Positions 52,233 through 62,107 of a stretch of 64,000 bases of DNA are shown here, one piece after another. A program made the position numbers and the translations under genes. Each line of letters opens with the position of its first letter. The stretch's first letter is position 1. The stretch spans positions 87,662-151,661 of the forward strand of contig UQCW01000001.1 of assembly GCA_900539625.1 (NCBI GenBank), read 5' to 3'. The DNA comes from an uncultured Prevotella sp. GTDB lineage: Bacteria > Bacteroidota > Bacteroidia > Bacteroidales > Bacteroidaceae. The notes under the pieces were generated by a model. That model did no database searches and was not told the DNA's origin. It worked only from the letters and a program-made list of their open reading frames with translations.

Positions 52233-54113
52233 TTATCTAACAGATTTTCCAATGACAAGGCTCGTTTTCTTGCCAGCCTTGACTATGTATAAACCATGTT
52301 CAAGTGATGAACTTTTTATTTTCCGTCCATCTATGGTATAAATATAGGTCGGTTCATTGTCCATTCCGTAGATTCCAGAGGAAATGCCAGTGCTGATGGG
52401 TTCTATGAAGTCGAATGTGATAACTCCGTCTTTTTCGCTTATATTATATATGGGTTTTCCCAGTTTGCTGTTTGTGGTATAAACATCGCTGGCTGGAACC
52501 GTGGTATCTGTAAACTCCGTTTTACCAGTTAGCCCTGGAAATAGGTCACCTTTTAGGTCCGTAGGCCCCAGATTGTCAATCCCTTTTTTGTTGTCTGCGG
52601 CAACATAAGCGTAACGTTGGTGAAGCGGGTCGTTGTTGACGGTGTTGTTTCTCCAAGCATTGGCATCATAGTCAATATGCGTGATGAGCAGACCATGTCC
52701 CATAGCTTTGGGGTACCATGTTGCTGTTTGCCGATTTTCGAGAATGTAGTATTCTTTATCGTTCATCGGGTTTCTTATGAGATAGGCCTCCGTCTCGCCA
52801 GTGTTTTCTTCGTCTGTACAGAAGGAGTGAAGAGTGGCACTTTGAGCCTCATTTAGTTCCTTGATTTTTAACCAGCCTAACATGTTGCGCTCGTATGCCG
52901 TAAACCCAACGGGGGCATATCCGTCTTTAAAGAAATAGCCATAATCAAGCGGAGACCAGTATTTCATGGTTTCGCAAGCATTATATGTTTTGGGGTCGTT
53001 TCCTGTGTAGTAAAAATCTGGCAATCCGAGAGCGTGGCTCAGTTCGTGGCAGATAACTCCGATGCCCACGGTTTTTACGCTTTGCGGAACTAAATAGTTG
53101 TTGGTTGGAGGATCTGCATATTCAACGCTTCCGTCTTCTTTGAAGTAATCCTCATATAATTCATTTCCAACGAAATAGGAATTTACAGTGCAGTTCCCAG
53201 ATTTAAAACTTTTAGAGCTGAAGTGTGCCCACAAGTAGTCCTCAGCCCCAACGTCGTATGAAGATTGCTCACCAGGACCGGCAAAGATGATACAGATATT
53301 GGGAATAGCCCCATTGACATTGAAGTCTTCCAAATCAACGTCGCTTGCTGTGATGCTGTCTAAAACCTCTTGTACAAAAACGTAGCGGTTTTCGTCCGTT
53401 TTTCCCTGTGCGCTGTTTTTTCCGTAGAAAGCACGGTTCTTGGATAAACGGATCTTTCCTACGCATTTGAAGGTCAAGTTGAGCAGACCTCTGCTTTGCA
53501 TATTGAAGTAGCTGCTGACACTACCGATGTTTCCTTCGTCGTTTTTGTAAACAGCATCGTTGAAATAGCTTTCGTATTTGTCTATAGTTGAGTAGTCTTG
53601 CAGTGTGATGTCTGCAAATTCAACCAAGACAAAAGGAATGGTTGAGCCACCGACGCTTGGGATAGCTCCTCCAAAGCTCTCTCCGTAACGTCCAAGTCCG
53701 TCTGCTGATTTTGTGGCGTTTTTGAGAGAAGAATCCCTTTGCAGGGCTTGCAGTCGTTTTGTCTGAAGTGAGTTTAGTACGTTGGAGAGTTTTGCGGCTG
53801 TGCGTTTCACAGAACGTTCATTTTCGCTTTGCCAGCCCTCTTCGTGTGCTGCAATTCCAGTGTTAATCAGTTGGTTGCCAATTTGTTTTGCGTAACACAA
53901 ATTGCCGACGGAATCGCGCAAGAGAACCCTCCCGTCAGTTGTTGTGTAAAAACTATATTGTGAATTGGCAACATGGTTGACGTGTAAAAGTGTCTCATCA
54001 GCCTGCTTGAATGTCATTTTTCGAATGACGGGTTTGATTTCTGCTGTTGAGGTTATGCAGAAAAGGAGGCTGCATAGACAGTAAATGAAAAATGATTTTG
54101 TTTTCATGAGCAT
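52233..54113 (-). CDS. Secreted M6-family metalloprotease
   Basis: A 626-residue protein with a signal peptide (residues 1-24; the Met at residue 3 is another start). Zinc motif HELSHALGLPDFYY begins at His356, with Glu357 and His360. This fits the M6 (immune inhibitor A-like) family. The last ~45 residues (YIYTIDGRKIKSSSLEHGLYIVKAGKK) form the beta tail common at the end of secreted Prevotella proteins, probably a type IX secretion signal. It is likely surface-bound or released. Substrate unknown. Confidence 0.85.
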   Translation of the reverse strand: MLMKTKSFFIYCLCSLLFCITSTAEIKPVIRKMTFKQADETLLHVNHVANSQYSFYTTTDGRVLLRDSVGNLCYAKQIGNQLINTGIAAHEEGWQSENERSVKRTAAKLSNVLNSLQTKRLQALQRDSSLKNATKSADGLGRYGESFGGAIPSVGGSTIPFVLVEFADITLQDYSTIDKYESYFNDAVYKNDEGNIGSVSSYFNMQSRGLLNLTFKCVGKIRLSKNRAFYGKNSAQGKTDENRYVFVQEVLDSITASDVDLEDFNVNGAIPNICIIFAGPGEQSSYDVGAEDYLWAHFSSKSFKSGNCTVNSYFVGNELYEDYFKEDGSVEYADPPTNNYLVPQSVKTVGIGVICHELSHALGLPDFYYTGNDPKTYNACETMKYWSPLDYGYFFKDGYAPVGFTAYERNMLGWLKIKELNEAQSATLHSFCTDEENTGETEAYLIRNPMNDKEYYILENRQTATWYPKAMGHGLLITHIDYDANAWRNNTVNNDPLHQRYAYVAADNKKGIDNLGPTDLKGDLFPGLTGKTEFTDTTVPASDVYTTNSKLGKPIYNISEKDGVITFDFIEPISTGISSGIYGMDNEPTYIYTIDGRKIKSSSLEHGLYIVKAGKKTSLVIGKSVR

Positions 54114-54214
54114 ATAGTGTATGACTGGTGGGTGTTGTTGTGATGACTTTATGATGGAATATAGGTTTGGCTCCTGATATTTGAGAGAGTGTCAGCCAAA
54201 TGTACCGTTTGGGA

Positions 54215-56791
54215 TTATGAGAACTCAACGACCGTGATGCCAGCTCCGCCAAATTGCACATGTTCGTCATGGAATCTTTTGACATTTGGAACAGTTGCCA
54301 GGTATTGTCGCACAAGTTCACGTAGGGCTCCCGTGCCAGTGCCATGAAGGATTCTGACTTGGTTTTGTTCGAGCAGGATAGCGTCGTCAATGAAGTATGA
54401 GACCATCTTAAGCGCTTCATCACCGCGCATGCCCCTCAGATCTATTTCTGGCTTGAAATGGAGTTTCTTTTCATACATCGCGTCTCTCGTCTCTTTGGTT
54501 ACGAAGGTGGAGACTTTGATGGTTTTGTCTTCATGTGGTGCTTCTGCAGCTATCAGTTTATCGAGTTTGACCAAAGTGAAAATTGAGCCAAACAAAACTT
54601 TTGCCAGTTTGCCGTTGATGCTGTCAATGCGTCCGACACTGTTTTGTCCTTTTAGGCGCACCCAGGTTCCTTCGTGTAGCGTTTGATTTTGAGAATCTGC
54701 GGCAACGGCATTTGGCTTTGTGCTTACAGACGTCAAACTGAGCGTGTTACTGAAAGTGTTTCCTGTTTTCTTTCCGTCTTTTTTACGTTCCTGTCTGCGT
54801 TTGATTTGAGCGATTTTTCGTGCAATCTTGTCTTCCTTGTCCTCGTCAGTGGAGATTTCGTCCTTGAAAGCATTTAATTCCTGGCGGGCAGCAAGGGTGC
54901 GCTGCTTTTCGGCTTGTGCTTCTTTGATGGCTCGAATAGTGTTCTCGATTTTAGCATTGGCCGATTGCAATAATTGTTCCGCTTCCTCTTTAGCCTGCCT
55001 GATAACGGTTTTGCGCTCTGTCTGGAATTGCTCCATTTCTTTTTCATATTTGGAAATGGTTTCTTCCAGTTGCTTCTCCCGCTTATGGATATTCTTTCGT
55101 TTGTTTTCCCAGTAGGTTTTGTCTCGAACGATGTCAAGCAGATATTTGTCAGACATGACATAATCATTTCCGACAAGTTCGGCGGCATAGCTGATAACAT
55201 CTTCTGGAAGTCCGATTTTTCTCGCAATTTCAATCGCGAAAGAACTTCCCGGGTTTCCCACTTGCAACATGAAGAGAGGCTGCATCTGCGCTCTGTCGTA
55301 AAGCATGGCCCCGTTAACGACGGAAGAAGAGTCCTGTGCAAAATGCTTAAGATTCTGGTAGTGTGTTGTGATGATGCCGTATGTGCCGCTGTCTACGAAT
55401 TTTCGTAGGATGGCTTCAGCCATAGCCCCTCCGATTTGCGGCTCAGTTCCACCGCCGAATTCATCAATGAGCAACAGGCTTTTCTGCCCGCAACAGCGCA
55501 TCATTTGCTTCATGTTAATAAGATGGCTGGAGTAGGTGCTCAAGTCGTTTTCAATGCTCTGTTCATCGCCGATGTCAATGAATATGTCGTCGAAGATTCC
55601 GACAACGGAGTTCTCTTTTACAGGGATGGGCATGCCACACTGTATCATGTATTGCAAAAGACCGACAGTCTTTAGGCAGACAGATTTTCCGCCAGCGTTT
55701 GGACCTGAAATCAGCAATATTTTTTTGTTCTTTGGTAGCGTGACGTCAAGCGGAACCATTTTCTTTCCGTGTTTCTCCAGTGATTGTTGCAGTAAAGGGT
55801 GGTATGCTTGTGAAAGAGAAAGCATGGGGTGGGGTACCAACGTAGGGAATATCGCTTTGAAGGTGTTTGAAAAAGCCGACAGAGCTCTGAGATAATCAAT
55901 GTGTCCCAAAACAAGCTGTGAGAACATGATATCTTGAATGTGCGGCCGCACTTCTGTTGTCAGCTCTTGCAGAATCCGTATGATTTCCCGTCGTTCAGCA
56001 GCTTTAAGTTCGCGGATTCGGTTGTTTGCCTCAACGACGGCCGTTGGTTCTATAAACACGGTCTTTCCCGTGGCCGATTCATCGTGTATGATGCCTTTGA
56101 TTTTGCGTTTTAGTGCAGGAGCAACAGGAATGACCAGTCGCCCGTCGCGCAATGTGGGGCTCACGTCTCGTTCTATGTATCCTTCGTTTTGTGCTTCGGA
56201 AATGATAGACCTCAAGGAATGAGAGATTCCTCTGACTGTTTGTTCCAGAGAGTGTCTGATCGTCAAAAGTTCGTTGGATGCAGTGTCTTTGACCTTTCCG
56301 TATTTGTTAAGGACGCTTTCAATGCGCTTGATGAGTAGCGGAAAAGTTTTGACATCGCTCATCATGGCTTTCAGGGCAGGATAGCGTGTCGAGGTCTCCT
56401 TGCTGGCATCATCATTATCACCTTCTTCCTCTTCCTCGTCTTCGTCTGAGCCTTTATCGAGCACGTCCGTGAAATCGACGATGGTTTTAAGGGTGCGTTT
56501 CAGGTCAAACAATTCCAGTTCTTCCATGTGGGTGCGTTCAGGCTTAATGCGCATCAGAGCCTGGCGTATGTCGAAGAAATTCAGCTCAATGTCGCAGTCG
56601 TCTTCCTCCGTCAGAAAGCGGTCCATCTCTTTAGCCTCCATCAAATTAGTCTTGATGAGGTCGAAGTCCTTCATGAATGTGAGTTTATTGTCAACCCATT
56701 CAGTTCCCAAGGTCGATATACACCGACCTTTGAGAAGCGTCCTTATTTCGTCAAAGCCAATTTTTTTCTCAAAATTATCTGGATAAATCAT
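54215..56791 (-). CDS. mutS2: MutS2 family protein
   Basis: An 858-residue ATPase. It has MutS-like core helices, Walker A GPNAGGKS near residue 360, the DEFGGGTEP Walker B near 440, a long coiled coil (about 530-660), and a C-terminal Smr nuclease-type domain (about 780-858) with LDLRG and HGTGTGALR. MutS2 suppresses recombination or rescues collided ribosomes in different bacteria. The start MIYPDNFEKK at 56791 is chosen because the frame to 56932 adds 47 residues without family resemblance. An acidic stretch (DEDEEEEEGDNDD) is near residue 120. Confidence 0.92.
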   Translation of the reverse strand: MIYPDNFEKKIGFDEIRTLLKGRCISTLGTEWVDNKLTFMKDFDLIKTNLMEAKEMDRFLTEEDDCDIELNFFDIRQALMRIKPERTHMEELELFDLKRTLKTIVDFTDVLDKGSDEDEEEEEGDNDDASKETSTRYPALKAMMSDVKTFPLLIKRIESVLNKYGKVKDTASNELLTIRHSLEQTVRGISHSLRSIISEAQNEGYIERDVSPTLRDGRLVIPVAPALKRKIKGIIHDESATGKTVFIEPTAVVEANNRIRELKAAERREIIRILQELTTEVRPHIQDIMFSQLVLGHIDYLRALSAFSNTFKAIFPTLVPHPMLSLSQAYHPLLQQSLEKHGKKMVPLDVTLPKNKKILLISGPNAGGKSVCLKTVGLLQYMIQCGMPIPVKENSVVGIFDDIFIDIGDEQSIENDLSTYSSHLINMKQMMRCCGQKSLLLIDEFGGGTEPQIGGAMAEAILRKFVDSGTYGIITTHYQNLKHFAQDSSSVVNGAMLYDRAQMQPLFMLQVGNPGSSFAIEIARKIGLPEDVISYAAELVGNDYVMSDKYLLDIVRDKTYWENKRKNIHKREKQLEETISKYEKEMEQFQTERKTVIRQAKEEAEQLLQSANAKIENTIRAIKEAQAEKQRTLAARQELNAFKDEISTDEDKEDKIARKIAQIKRRQERKKDGKKTGNTFSNTLSLTSVSTKPNAVAADSQNQTLHEGTWVRLKGQNSVGRIDSINGKLAKVLFGSIFTLVKLDKLIAAEAPHEDKTIKVSTFVTKETRDAMYEKKLHFKPEIDLRGMRGDEALKMVSYFIDDAILLEQNQVRILHGTGTGALRELVRQYLATVPNVKRFHDEHVQFGGAGITVVEFS

Positions 56792-56811
56792 GTTGCATTC
56801 TATATTTGTTG

Positions 56812-56819
56812 CAAAATTA
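56812..56819 (-). promoter_or_regulatory. Candidate promoter box of mutS2
   Basis: On the minus strand TAATTTTG matches TAnnTTTG and predicts a leader of about 15 bases for the start at 56791. The upstream element is weak. Confidence 0.5.
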
Positions 56820-56884
56820 GCATTTAGAATTAAAATAATTCGGGTTACCACGGATTTAAAGTCATTGAAATTGAAAATATTTCG

Positions 56885-56892
56885 TAAGTTTG
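56885..56892 (+). promoter_or_regulatory. Candidate promoter box of the MarR gene
   Basis: TAAGTTTG matches TAnnTTTG about 120-150 bases before the MarR gene. The upstream element is weak. Confidence 0.45.
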
Positions 56893-57038
56893 TGGCTATT
56901 ATGAATCTATTTTTTCCAGTGCTTATAGGCAAGAAAAACCAGCGGAGCGACTTTTAGCTGAGTCATATATAAAGGATTCCGCTGCAAGGAAAGTGAGCAG
57001 CGGAAAATGGAATGCTAAAAATATGTTGGAGTTTTTAT

Positions 57039-57482
57039 ATGGAATTGGATATAGATTTAAGGTTGATATTTGCCATTTTGAATGGCAAGGTATCGGAAGC
57101 CATTAGCAAGAAATTGCAGAAAAATTTTATGGAGTCGGGCATTGATTTGACCCCGTCTCAATGGACCGTTTTGCTTTATTTGACGGAGCAAGATGGTGTT
57201 TCGCAGCAGCAGCTTTGTGAAGCAACCTGCAAAGACAAACCTGCCATGACGAGGTTGCTCAAAAGCATGGAGCGGAATGGCTATATTCAGAGAAATGAGA
57301 GAGTAGGCAACCGACGTTGCCATGAGGTGCATCTCACGATGAAAGGAAAGCTCATGAAGCAAAGGGCCCAGCGCGTTGCCGACAGAACGATGAAGCAGGC
57401 TCTGCGTGGATTAAGCCATGACATGCTTGTAACGAGCCAAGATGTGCTTAGGAGAATTTTTGCGAACTCATCAGATATGTAA
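57039..57482 (+). CDS. MarR-family transcriptional regulator
   Basis: A 147-residue winged-helix regulator. The helix-turn-helix and wing read LTPSQWTVLLYL, QQQLCEATCKDKPAMTRLLKSMERNGYIQR, then RRCHEVHLTMKGK. The start MELDIDLRL at 57039 is preferred; 57012 would add nine residues. MarR proteins usually respond to small molecules and often control the next gene, but no plus-strand gene follows and mutS2 is divergent. Its target is unknown. Confidence 0.85.
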   Translation: MELDIDLRLIFAILNGKVSEAISKKLQKNFMESGIDLTPSQWTVLLYLTEQDGVSQQQLCEATCKDKPAMTRLLKSMERNGYIQRNERVGNRRCHEVHLTMKGKLMKQRAQRVADRTMKQALRGLSHDMLVTSQDVLRRIFANSSDM

Positions 57483-57579
57483 TGGGCAGCGACAGATATT
57501 AATGTCGGCTTTTAAAAAATGGGTGGTGAAAATTATTTCACAAAAGCTGACCACCTACTTAAACACTATGTGCAACAGC

Positions 57580-57625
57580 AAGGGGAATGACATGTGAGGC
57601 ATCCAACGCATATCATTCCCCTTTT
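57580..57625 (+). terminator. Terminator after the MarR gene
   Basis: AAGGGGAATGA (57580-57590) and TCATTCCCCTT (57613-57623) form a perfect 11-bp stem followed by TT. It may be shared with the converging porin gene. Confidence 0.8.
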
Positions 57626-57656
57626 CTGTGGTTCGTGCTACGAAAAGACAGGTTGC

Positions 57657-58715
57657 TTAGAAGTGAACCATCAGTTCGATAACGGCTTTGTCGCGCTCAG
57701 AGGGTTTTGCCAGCGCTTTGTTGTCGTAGAAATATTTTTCGTAATTCAAGCGTATGTCAGCATTGATTTTTTTTGAGAAGCTGAAGGTGACACCGCTGGT
57801 GACTCTTTTTCGCGCAGCATCGTCAATTTGCAATACGCCGTCGGCGTTCAATTGTCCGTTGCTGTGGTTGCCCATCTGGTCATAGCGTGCCAGAAAACTA
57901 ACGTGATCGAAAACGCGTTGAAGCGGGAGAAGATAGCAAACAAAAGCGTCTATAGCGTTGACGTCTGAGAACGTGTTGTTGGTGTAGTGTTTACGCAGGT
58001 ATTCTCCTTCAATCGTCCAATTGCCGCAATGCAGTGTGGCACCGCCGTCATACAGATAGACCGCGCCGCCGTTTGGCGAAATCTTCTGGACAGAGCCTTG
58101 TAACGTCAGGCCGAAAGGCAGGACATATTGTGCCTTTGCTGAAAAGTTGAGCGTCTTTGTCCAATAGTCTTTCTGATTGGTCAGTCCGGAACCATTGAAA
58201 GTTCCCGCCTCCAATGTGAGAGGAATCTTGTCAAACGTGTAGCCAAAAGTCAGTCCGACATCGCGCACGTTCCCGACCTGTTTGGCAATGAAAGAGCGAT
58301 TGGCAAAATATTGCTGATGGGGCGAACGGTGGGCATCAATGCTGAACGGCACACGCATCTGGCCCAGTCGCAGCGAAAAAGCTTTAAGCGGCTTTATACC
58401 TGCATAGGCATCAAGCATTTTGATTTGCCCTTCGTCAGAAAAATCGATTTCCGCTTTATAGATGACGTTGGGCAGTACGTTTCCGTCGAAGGCGACGCGT
58501 GCGTTGCGCACTTCAAATCGCCCCTCCTTTTCTTCAGTTTGATATTCTCCTTTGGCGCGTATGGTGCCGCTGATGTGTGGTGCCCACGAGGGGATGGTCA
58601 GTGTGACGGTTTTTTGCACTTCATTTGGCTTGACAGAAGTGGAGTCTGTCGTGTTTTGTGCTTGCAGGCTCAGCGCCAGGCATGCAGATGATGCAAGAAA
58701 AAATTTCAGTTTCAT
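57657..58715 (-). CDS. OprP/OprO-type porin, probably for phosphate
   Basis: A 352-residue protein with a signal peptide (MKLKFFLASSACLALSLQAQ) and a porin barrel ending ELMVHF. It resembles phosphate-selective porins. The gene lies 25 bases after the PiT phosphate transporter gene, so the two probably form one operon for phosphate uptake across both membranes. Specificity is inferred from this context. Confidence 0.83.
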   Translation of the reverse strand: MKLKFFLASSACLALSLQAQNTTDSTSVKPNEVQKTVTLTIPSWAPHISGTIRAKGEYQTEEKEGRFEVRNARVAFDGNVLPNVIYKAEIDFSDEGQIKMLDAYAGIKPLKAFSLRLGQMRVPFSIDAHRSPHQQYFANRSFIAKQVGNVRDVGLTFGYTFDKIPLTLEAGTFNGSGLTNQKDYWTKTLNFSAKAQYVLPFGLTLQGSVQKISPNGGAVYLYDGGATLHCGNWTIEGEYLRKHYTNNTFSDVNAIDAFVCYLLPLQRVFDHVSFLARYDQMGNHSNGQLNADGVLQIDDAARKRVTSGVTFSFSKKINADIRLNYEKYFYDNKALAKPSERDKAVIELMVHF

Positions 58716-58740
58716 GGTGTAGCCTTTTTGTTTGAAGCCA

Positions 58741-60993
58741 TTATAGCGAGTCTTTGAAGCGTTTTGTCAGTTTCAGCAGTTGGCGAATTTCAATGCACAG
58801 TTGTTCAGATTCTTGGATGATGTGCAGGAGCAGCGTTTCCGACGTGATATTGATGTCAGGTCTTTGTATTTTCACCAAAACAATGTCGCGGAGTTTGTTG
58901 AACTTGCCTCTAATCATTTCGCATTCTTCGCGCAAAGTTTCGTTGTCCTCAATGCGCTGTTCGCGGAGGTTTTCTGCGGCCTGCATGATGATGTTCGTCA
59001 GCTGTTTGCTGATTTTTGAGAACTGCTCAGTTTCCAGTCTGTCAATCGGTGTGAAATGATTGTCAACGTGTTCTTTTGCAGGTTCGTTGATACGTATCAG
59101 TCCGTAGAGAATCTGTCGCATCGAATTGTGTGCCAAATGGAATGTCGTGCTCAGCTTGATGGCCGTTGGCGGGTCAGCGTGTCTCAGGCAGATGGTTTCA
59201 CGCCTGCGCAGGTTTTTCAGGGTGCGTTTGTTCGTGCTCAGATTTTTGCTGGCGTGTTTCAGCGCCCGGAGGTTTTCAACAAACAGTCCTTCCGTTGTTT
59301 CCTTAAACGCATTGGCAAAGAGAGAGAGCATTTCTCCAGTGCTCACGTCCAGATGTTTGTTGAGCATCATCGGAACATCCTGTGGTTTGGCGCAGGTGAT
59401 GATTTCGTTGAACAGGACGTCGCCGTTTTTTTCCTCTTCCTTTTTCTTCTTGCTATATTTGCGCTGGCTGTGGATGATGGAGTACAATCCAAGACACACG
59501 ATGATGGCTGCGGCTGGCACACCGCCATAGTTCATCAGCAGCGCCACGAAGAAACAGGCAGAGAATGCGACACCGGCGGTCAGGAACCATCCGCCGATGA
59601 CGGTGAGTACGCCAGTGATGCGGAACACAGCACTCTCTCGGCTCCAGGCCCTATCAGCCAAACTTGAACCCATGGCCACCATGAATGTGACGAACGTTGT
59701 TGAGAGCGGCAATTTCAGTGAAGTTCCGAGTGCGATGAGCAGTGATGCCATCACGAGGTTGACAGATGCACGCAAGAGGTCGTAGGCAGCATCGCTTTCT
59801 TTGGCTTCTTGTGGCATTCTGAATCGGTTGTCAATGAATGTGCGAATAGGGGCAGGGGTATAATTGGTCAGGAAATGTCCGACAGAGTTGCCCCATCGCA
59901 CCAAACTTCTTGCGGCGCGTGAAGAACCGAACATTTCGTCGCCTTCGTCCTTTTTCGAAAGCCCCACTTCTGTTTCCGTCACGTGGCGAGCTTTTTTCGA
60001 TGTTGCAAGTGCAAACACCATGATGGCGCCTGCGGCAATCAGGAAGTAGATTGGAGTTGAGGCTGAGCCTTCGAGAGAAGACATCATGAAGTTGTCGGCC
60101 GAAACGCCGGCTCCGTTGCTTGAATAGTCAAGGAAAGCGGAGAACCCTGCCAAGGGCACACCGATGAAGTTCACGAGGTCGTTCCCTGCAAAAGCCGTTG
60201 AGAGTGCGAAAGTTCCCACCAGAACGATGACGCGCAGGACGTTGACTTTCATGAAATGAAGTGTTTGCATCAGAATGGTGAACACAACGAAGCAAGCGCA
60301 GAGCACTGTCAGAATGTGCTCGTTGAGGAATGCCTTGACGTCTGCATTCATGAACGAAAGGTCTTTGAGTCCTTTAAACAGCATGAAATAAACGATGGCT
60401 GTCAGAGCAATTCCTCCGTAAATACCTATTTTCCAGCGGATTTTAGTCTTGATGTTGAAGGAGAAGATAATACGGGTGATCCATTGAACCAGTGCGCCGA
60501 ACACGAATGCGATGGGCACAGACAGGAAAATACCCATGATGACTTCCAGCGCTTTCGACGTGTTCAGATAGTCGGCCATGCCCAATGCGGTGGCATCGCC
60601 AGTCATTTTGATAATAACGAAGGCAAACGAGGCTCCGAGGAGTTCAAACACCATAGAGACGGTGGTTGAGGTTGGCATGCCGAACGTATTGAAAATGTCA
60701 AGCAACACAATGTCTGTCACCATCACGGCCAGATAAATATACATCACGTCGTGGAAACTGAAATACTGAGGCGAGAAGATGCCGTGCCGTGCAATGTCCA
60801 TCATTCCGTTGCTCAAGATACATCCGATTAGCACACCGACAGAGGCGATGACAACCAGACGGCTGAATCGTGCCGCTTTTGAACCGATGGCCGAGTTTAG
60901 AAAATTGACGGCGTCGTTGCTGACGCCGACATAGAGGTCGAATGCAGCCAGCAGAAAAAGGAATACCACGATTCCAATAAACATCCATTCCAT
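58741..60993 (-). CDS. PiT-family inorganic phosphate transporter with PhoU-like tail
   Basis: A 750-residue membrane protein with two PiT signatures: GVSNDAVNFLNSAIGSKAA near residues 24-42 and FAGNDLVNFIGVPLAG near 268-283. About ten or more membrane segments are spread over residues 1-510. The last ~220 residues are soluble and helical, similar to PhoU/DUF47 domains that often accompany PiT. It would import phosphate with H+ or Na+. The fused regulatory tail is also known in other Bacteroidetes. Confidence 0.9.
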   Translation of the reverse strand: MEWMFIGIVVFLFLLAAFDLYVGVSNDAVNFLNSAIGSKAARFSRLVVIASVGVLIGCILSNGMMDIARHGIFSPQYFSFHDVMYIYLAVMVTDIVLLDIFNTFGMPTSTTVSMVFELLGASFAFVIIKMTGDATALGMADYLNTSKALEVIMGIFLSVPIAFVFGALVQWITRIIFSFNIKTKIRWKIGIYGGIALTAIVYFMLFKGLKDLSFMNADVKAFLNEHILTVLCACFVVFTILMQTLHFMKVNVLRVIVLVGTFALSTAFAGNDLVNFIGVPLAGFSAFLDYSSNGAGVSADNFMMSSLEGSASTPIYFLIAAGAIMVFALATSKKARHVTETEVGLSKKDEGDEMFGSSRAARSLVRWGNSVGHFLTNYTPAPIRTFIDNRFRMPQEAKESDAAYDLLRASVNLVMASLLIALGTSLKLPLSTTFVTFMVAMGSSLADRAWSRESAVFRITGVLTVIGGWFLTAGVAFSACFFVALLMNYGGVPAAAIIVCLGLYSIIHSQRKYSKKKKEEEKNGDVLFNEIITCAKPQDVPMMLNKHLDVSTGEMLSLFANAFKETTEGLFVENLRALKHASKNLSTNKRTLKNLRRRETICLRHADPPTAIKLSTTFHLAHNSMRQILYGLIRINEPAKEHVDNHFTPIDRLETEQFSKISKQLTNIIMQAAENLREQRIEDNETLREECEMIRGKFNKLRDIVLVKIQRPDINITSETLLLHIIQESEQLCIEIRQLLKLTKRFKDSL

Positions 60994-61091
60994 AAAATAT
61001 AGATTTGTGAATTAATAATTTGTTGCTCTCGTTTTTTTGGATGGTCGTAAAGCCGATTATGGCCATTTCAGACACTTCAGCCTCCTTCCTT

Positions 61092-61117
61092 AGCAATCCC
61101 ATTGCGGGTTGCTTTTT
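61092..61117 (+). terminator. Terminator-like hairpin in the PiT upstream region
   Basis: AGCAATCCC (61092-61100, one bulged T) pairs with GGGTTGCT (61106-61113), followed by TTTTT. It is oriented on the plus strand, opposite to PiT transcription, and no plus-strand gene lies upstream. Confidence 0.5.
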
Positions 61118-61123
61118 CGAGTG

Positions 61124-61131
61124 CAAAATTA
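61124..61131 (-). promoter_or_regulatory. Promoter box of the PiT-porin operon
   Basis: On the minus strand TAATTTTG matches TAnnTTTG. The predicted start near 61118 gives a leader of about 125 bases. The upstream TTTG element is missing, which fits an activator-dependent promoter. Confidence 0.55.
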
Positions 61132-61163
61132 GGAATGTGATGTGTGGCAGATGTGACAGTGTT

Positions 61164-61180
61164 GTTAAGAATCGGTTAAG
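61164..61180. promoter_or_regulatory. 11-bp-spaced direct repeat, candidate PhoB-type site
   Basis: GTTAAG occurs at 61164-61169 and 61175-61180, 11 bases apart. OmpR/PhoB regulators bind such tandem repeats. It lies about 33 bases upstream of the PiT -7 box and 217 bases before the divergent response regulator gene. Confidence 0.45.
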
Positions 61181-61396
61181 GAGCGCTCAGGTGGTTTCGG
61201 CATGACAATCAGTATCCTTCAGAAATTCCACATTTCAGCCTCTCTCTTTAATCTTCACAAAAACTTAACACCTTCAAGTGCATGGTCTTTACGGGGAAAT
61301 GCGTAATATTGCAGTCAGAAAAAGAGTGACTTTTTCTTGAGAGCGCCCCATTGTTTGTGTGGCGTCAGAAAGAGGTATAAAATAAAATGGAGAAAA

Positions 61397-62068
61397 ATGG
61401 AATATAAGATATTGGTTGTTGACGACGAAAGCGACTTGCGCGAAATATTGCAGTGTAATATTGAAAATGCAGGATATCAGGTAGAAACGGCAGAGTCGGC
61501 CGAAGAGGCCTTGCAGAAACTCACTCCCGATTGTTCGCTCATTTTGCTTGACGTCATGTTGGGCGGCATGTCGGGTTTCAAACTGGCCGAAAAACTCCGG
61601 AAGGACTTGAAAAACAACGTGCCCATCATTTTCCTGACGGCCCGCGACACGGAAAACGACATGCTCACCGGTTTCTCTTCTGGTGGTGATGACTACATCT
61701 CCAAGCCGTTTTCGCTTCAGGAAGTGCTGGTCCGCATCAAGGCCATTTTGCGTCGCACGTCAACGCCGAAGGCCAAGGCAAAGATTGAAATCGGAGCAAT
61801 TGAAATTGATTTCGAGAGAAAGATGGTGACGGTGCGCGGTGAAGACATACACCTTTCGCCCAAGGAATTTGGCATTTTCAGTTTGCTGGCAAAGAATCCC
61901 AAGCGTGTGTTTACGCGTGAAGAGATACTTTCTGAAGTGTGGCATGGCGAAAGTTATGTTCTGGATCGCACCGTTGATGTTCATGTGGCGCGAATCCGTC
62001 GGAAACTGGGTGACGAAGCTTCCTGCCTGACAAACCGTCAGGGATATGGTTACTGCCTTGTTCCTTGA
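61397..62068 (+). CDS. PhoB-like response regulator
   Basis: A 223-residue OmpR/PhoB-family regulator with an acidic pair DD near residues 9-10, phospho-acceptor Asp52 in LLDVMLGGMSG, the SKPF lysine, and a winged-helix domain with RTVDVHVARIRRKLG. The start MEYKILVVDD at 61397 is chosen; the longer frame from 61337 adds a cysteine-rich, atypical stretch. It is co-directional with the kinase gene 39 bases downstream. Phosphate control is inferred from the adjacent PiT-porin genes. Confidence 0.87.
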   Translation: MEYKILVVDDESDLREILQCNIENAGYQVETAESAEEALQKLTPDCSLILLDVMLGGMSGFKLAEKLRKDLKNNVPIIFLTARDTENDMLTGFSSGGDDYISKPFSLQEVLVRIKAILRRTSTPKAKAKIEIGAIEIDFERKMVTVRGEDIHLSPKEFGIFSLLAKNPKRVFTREEILSEVWHGESYVLDRTVDVHVARIRRKLGDEASCLTNRQGYGYCLVP

Positions 62069-62107
62069 CGCACGTAAGTGCCACTGCAAAAATAGAGGAA
62101 ATACGAT

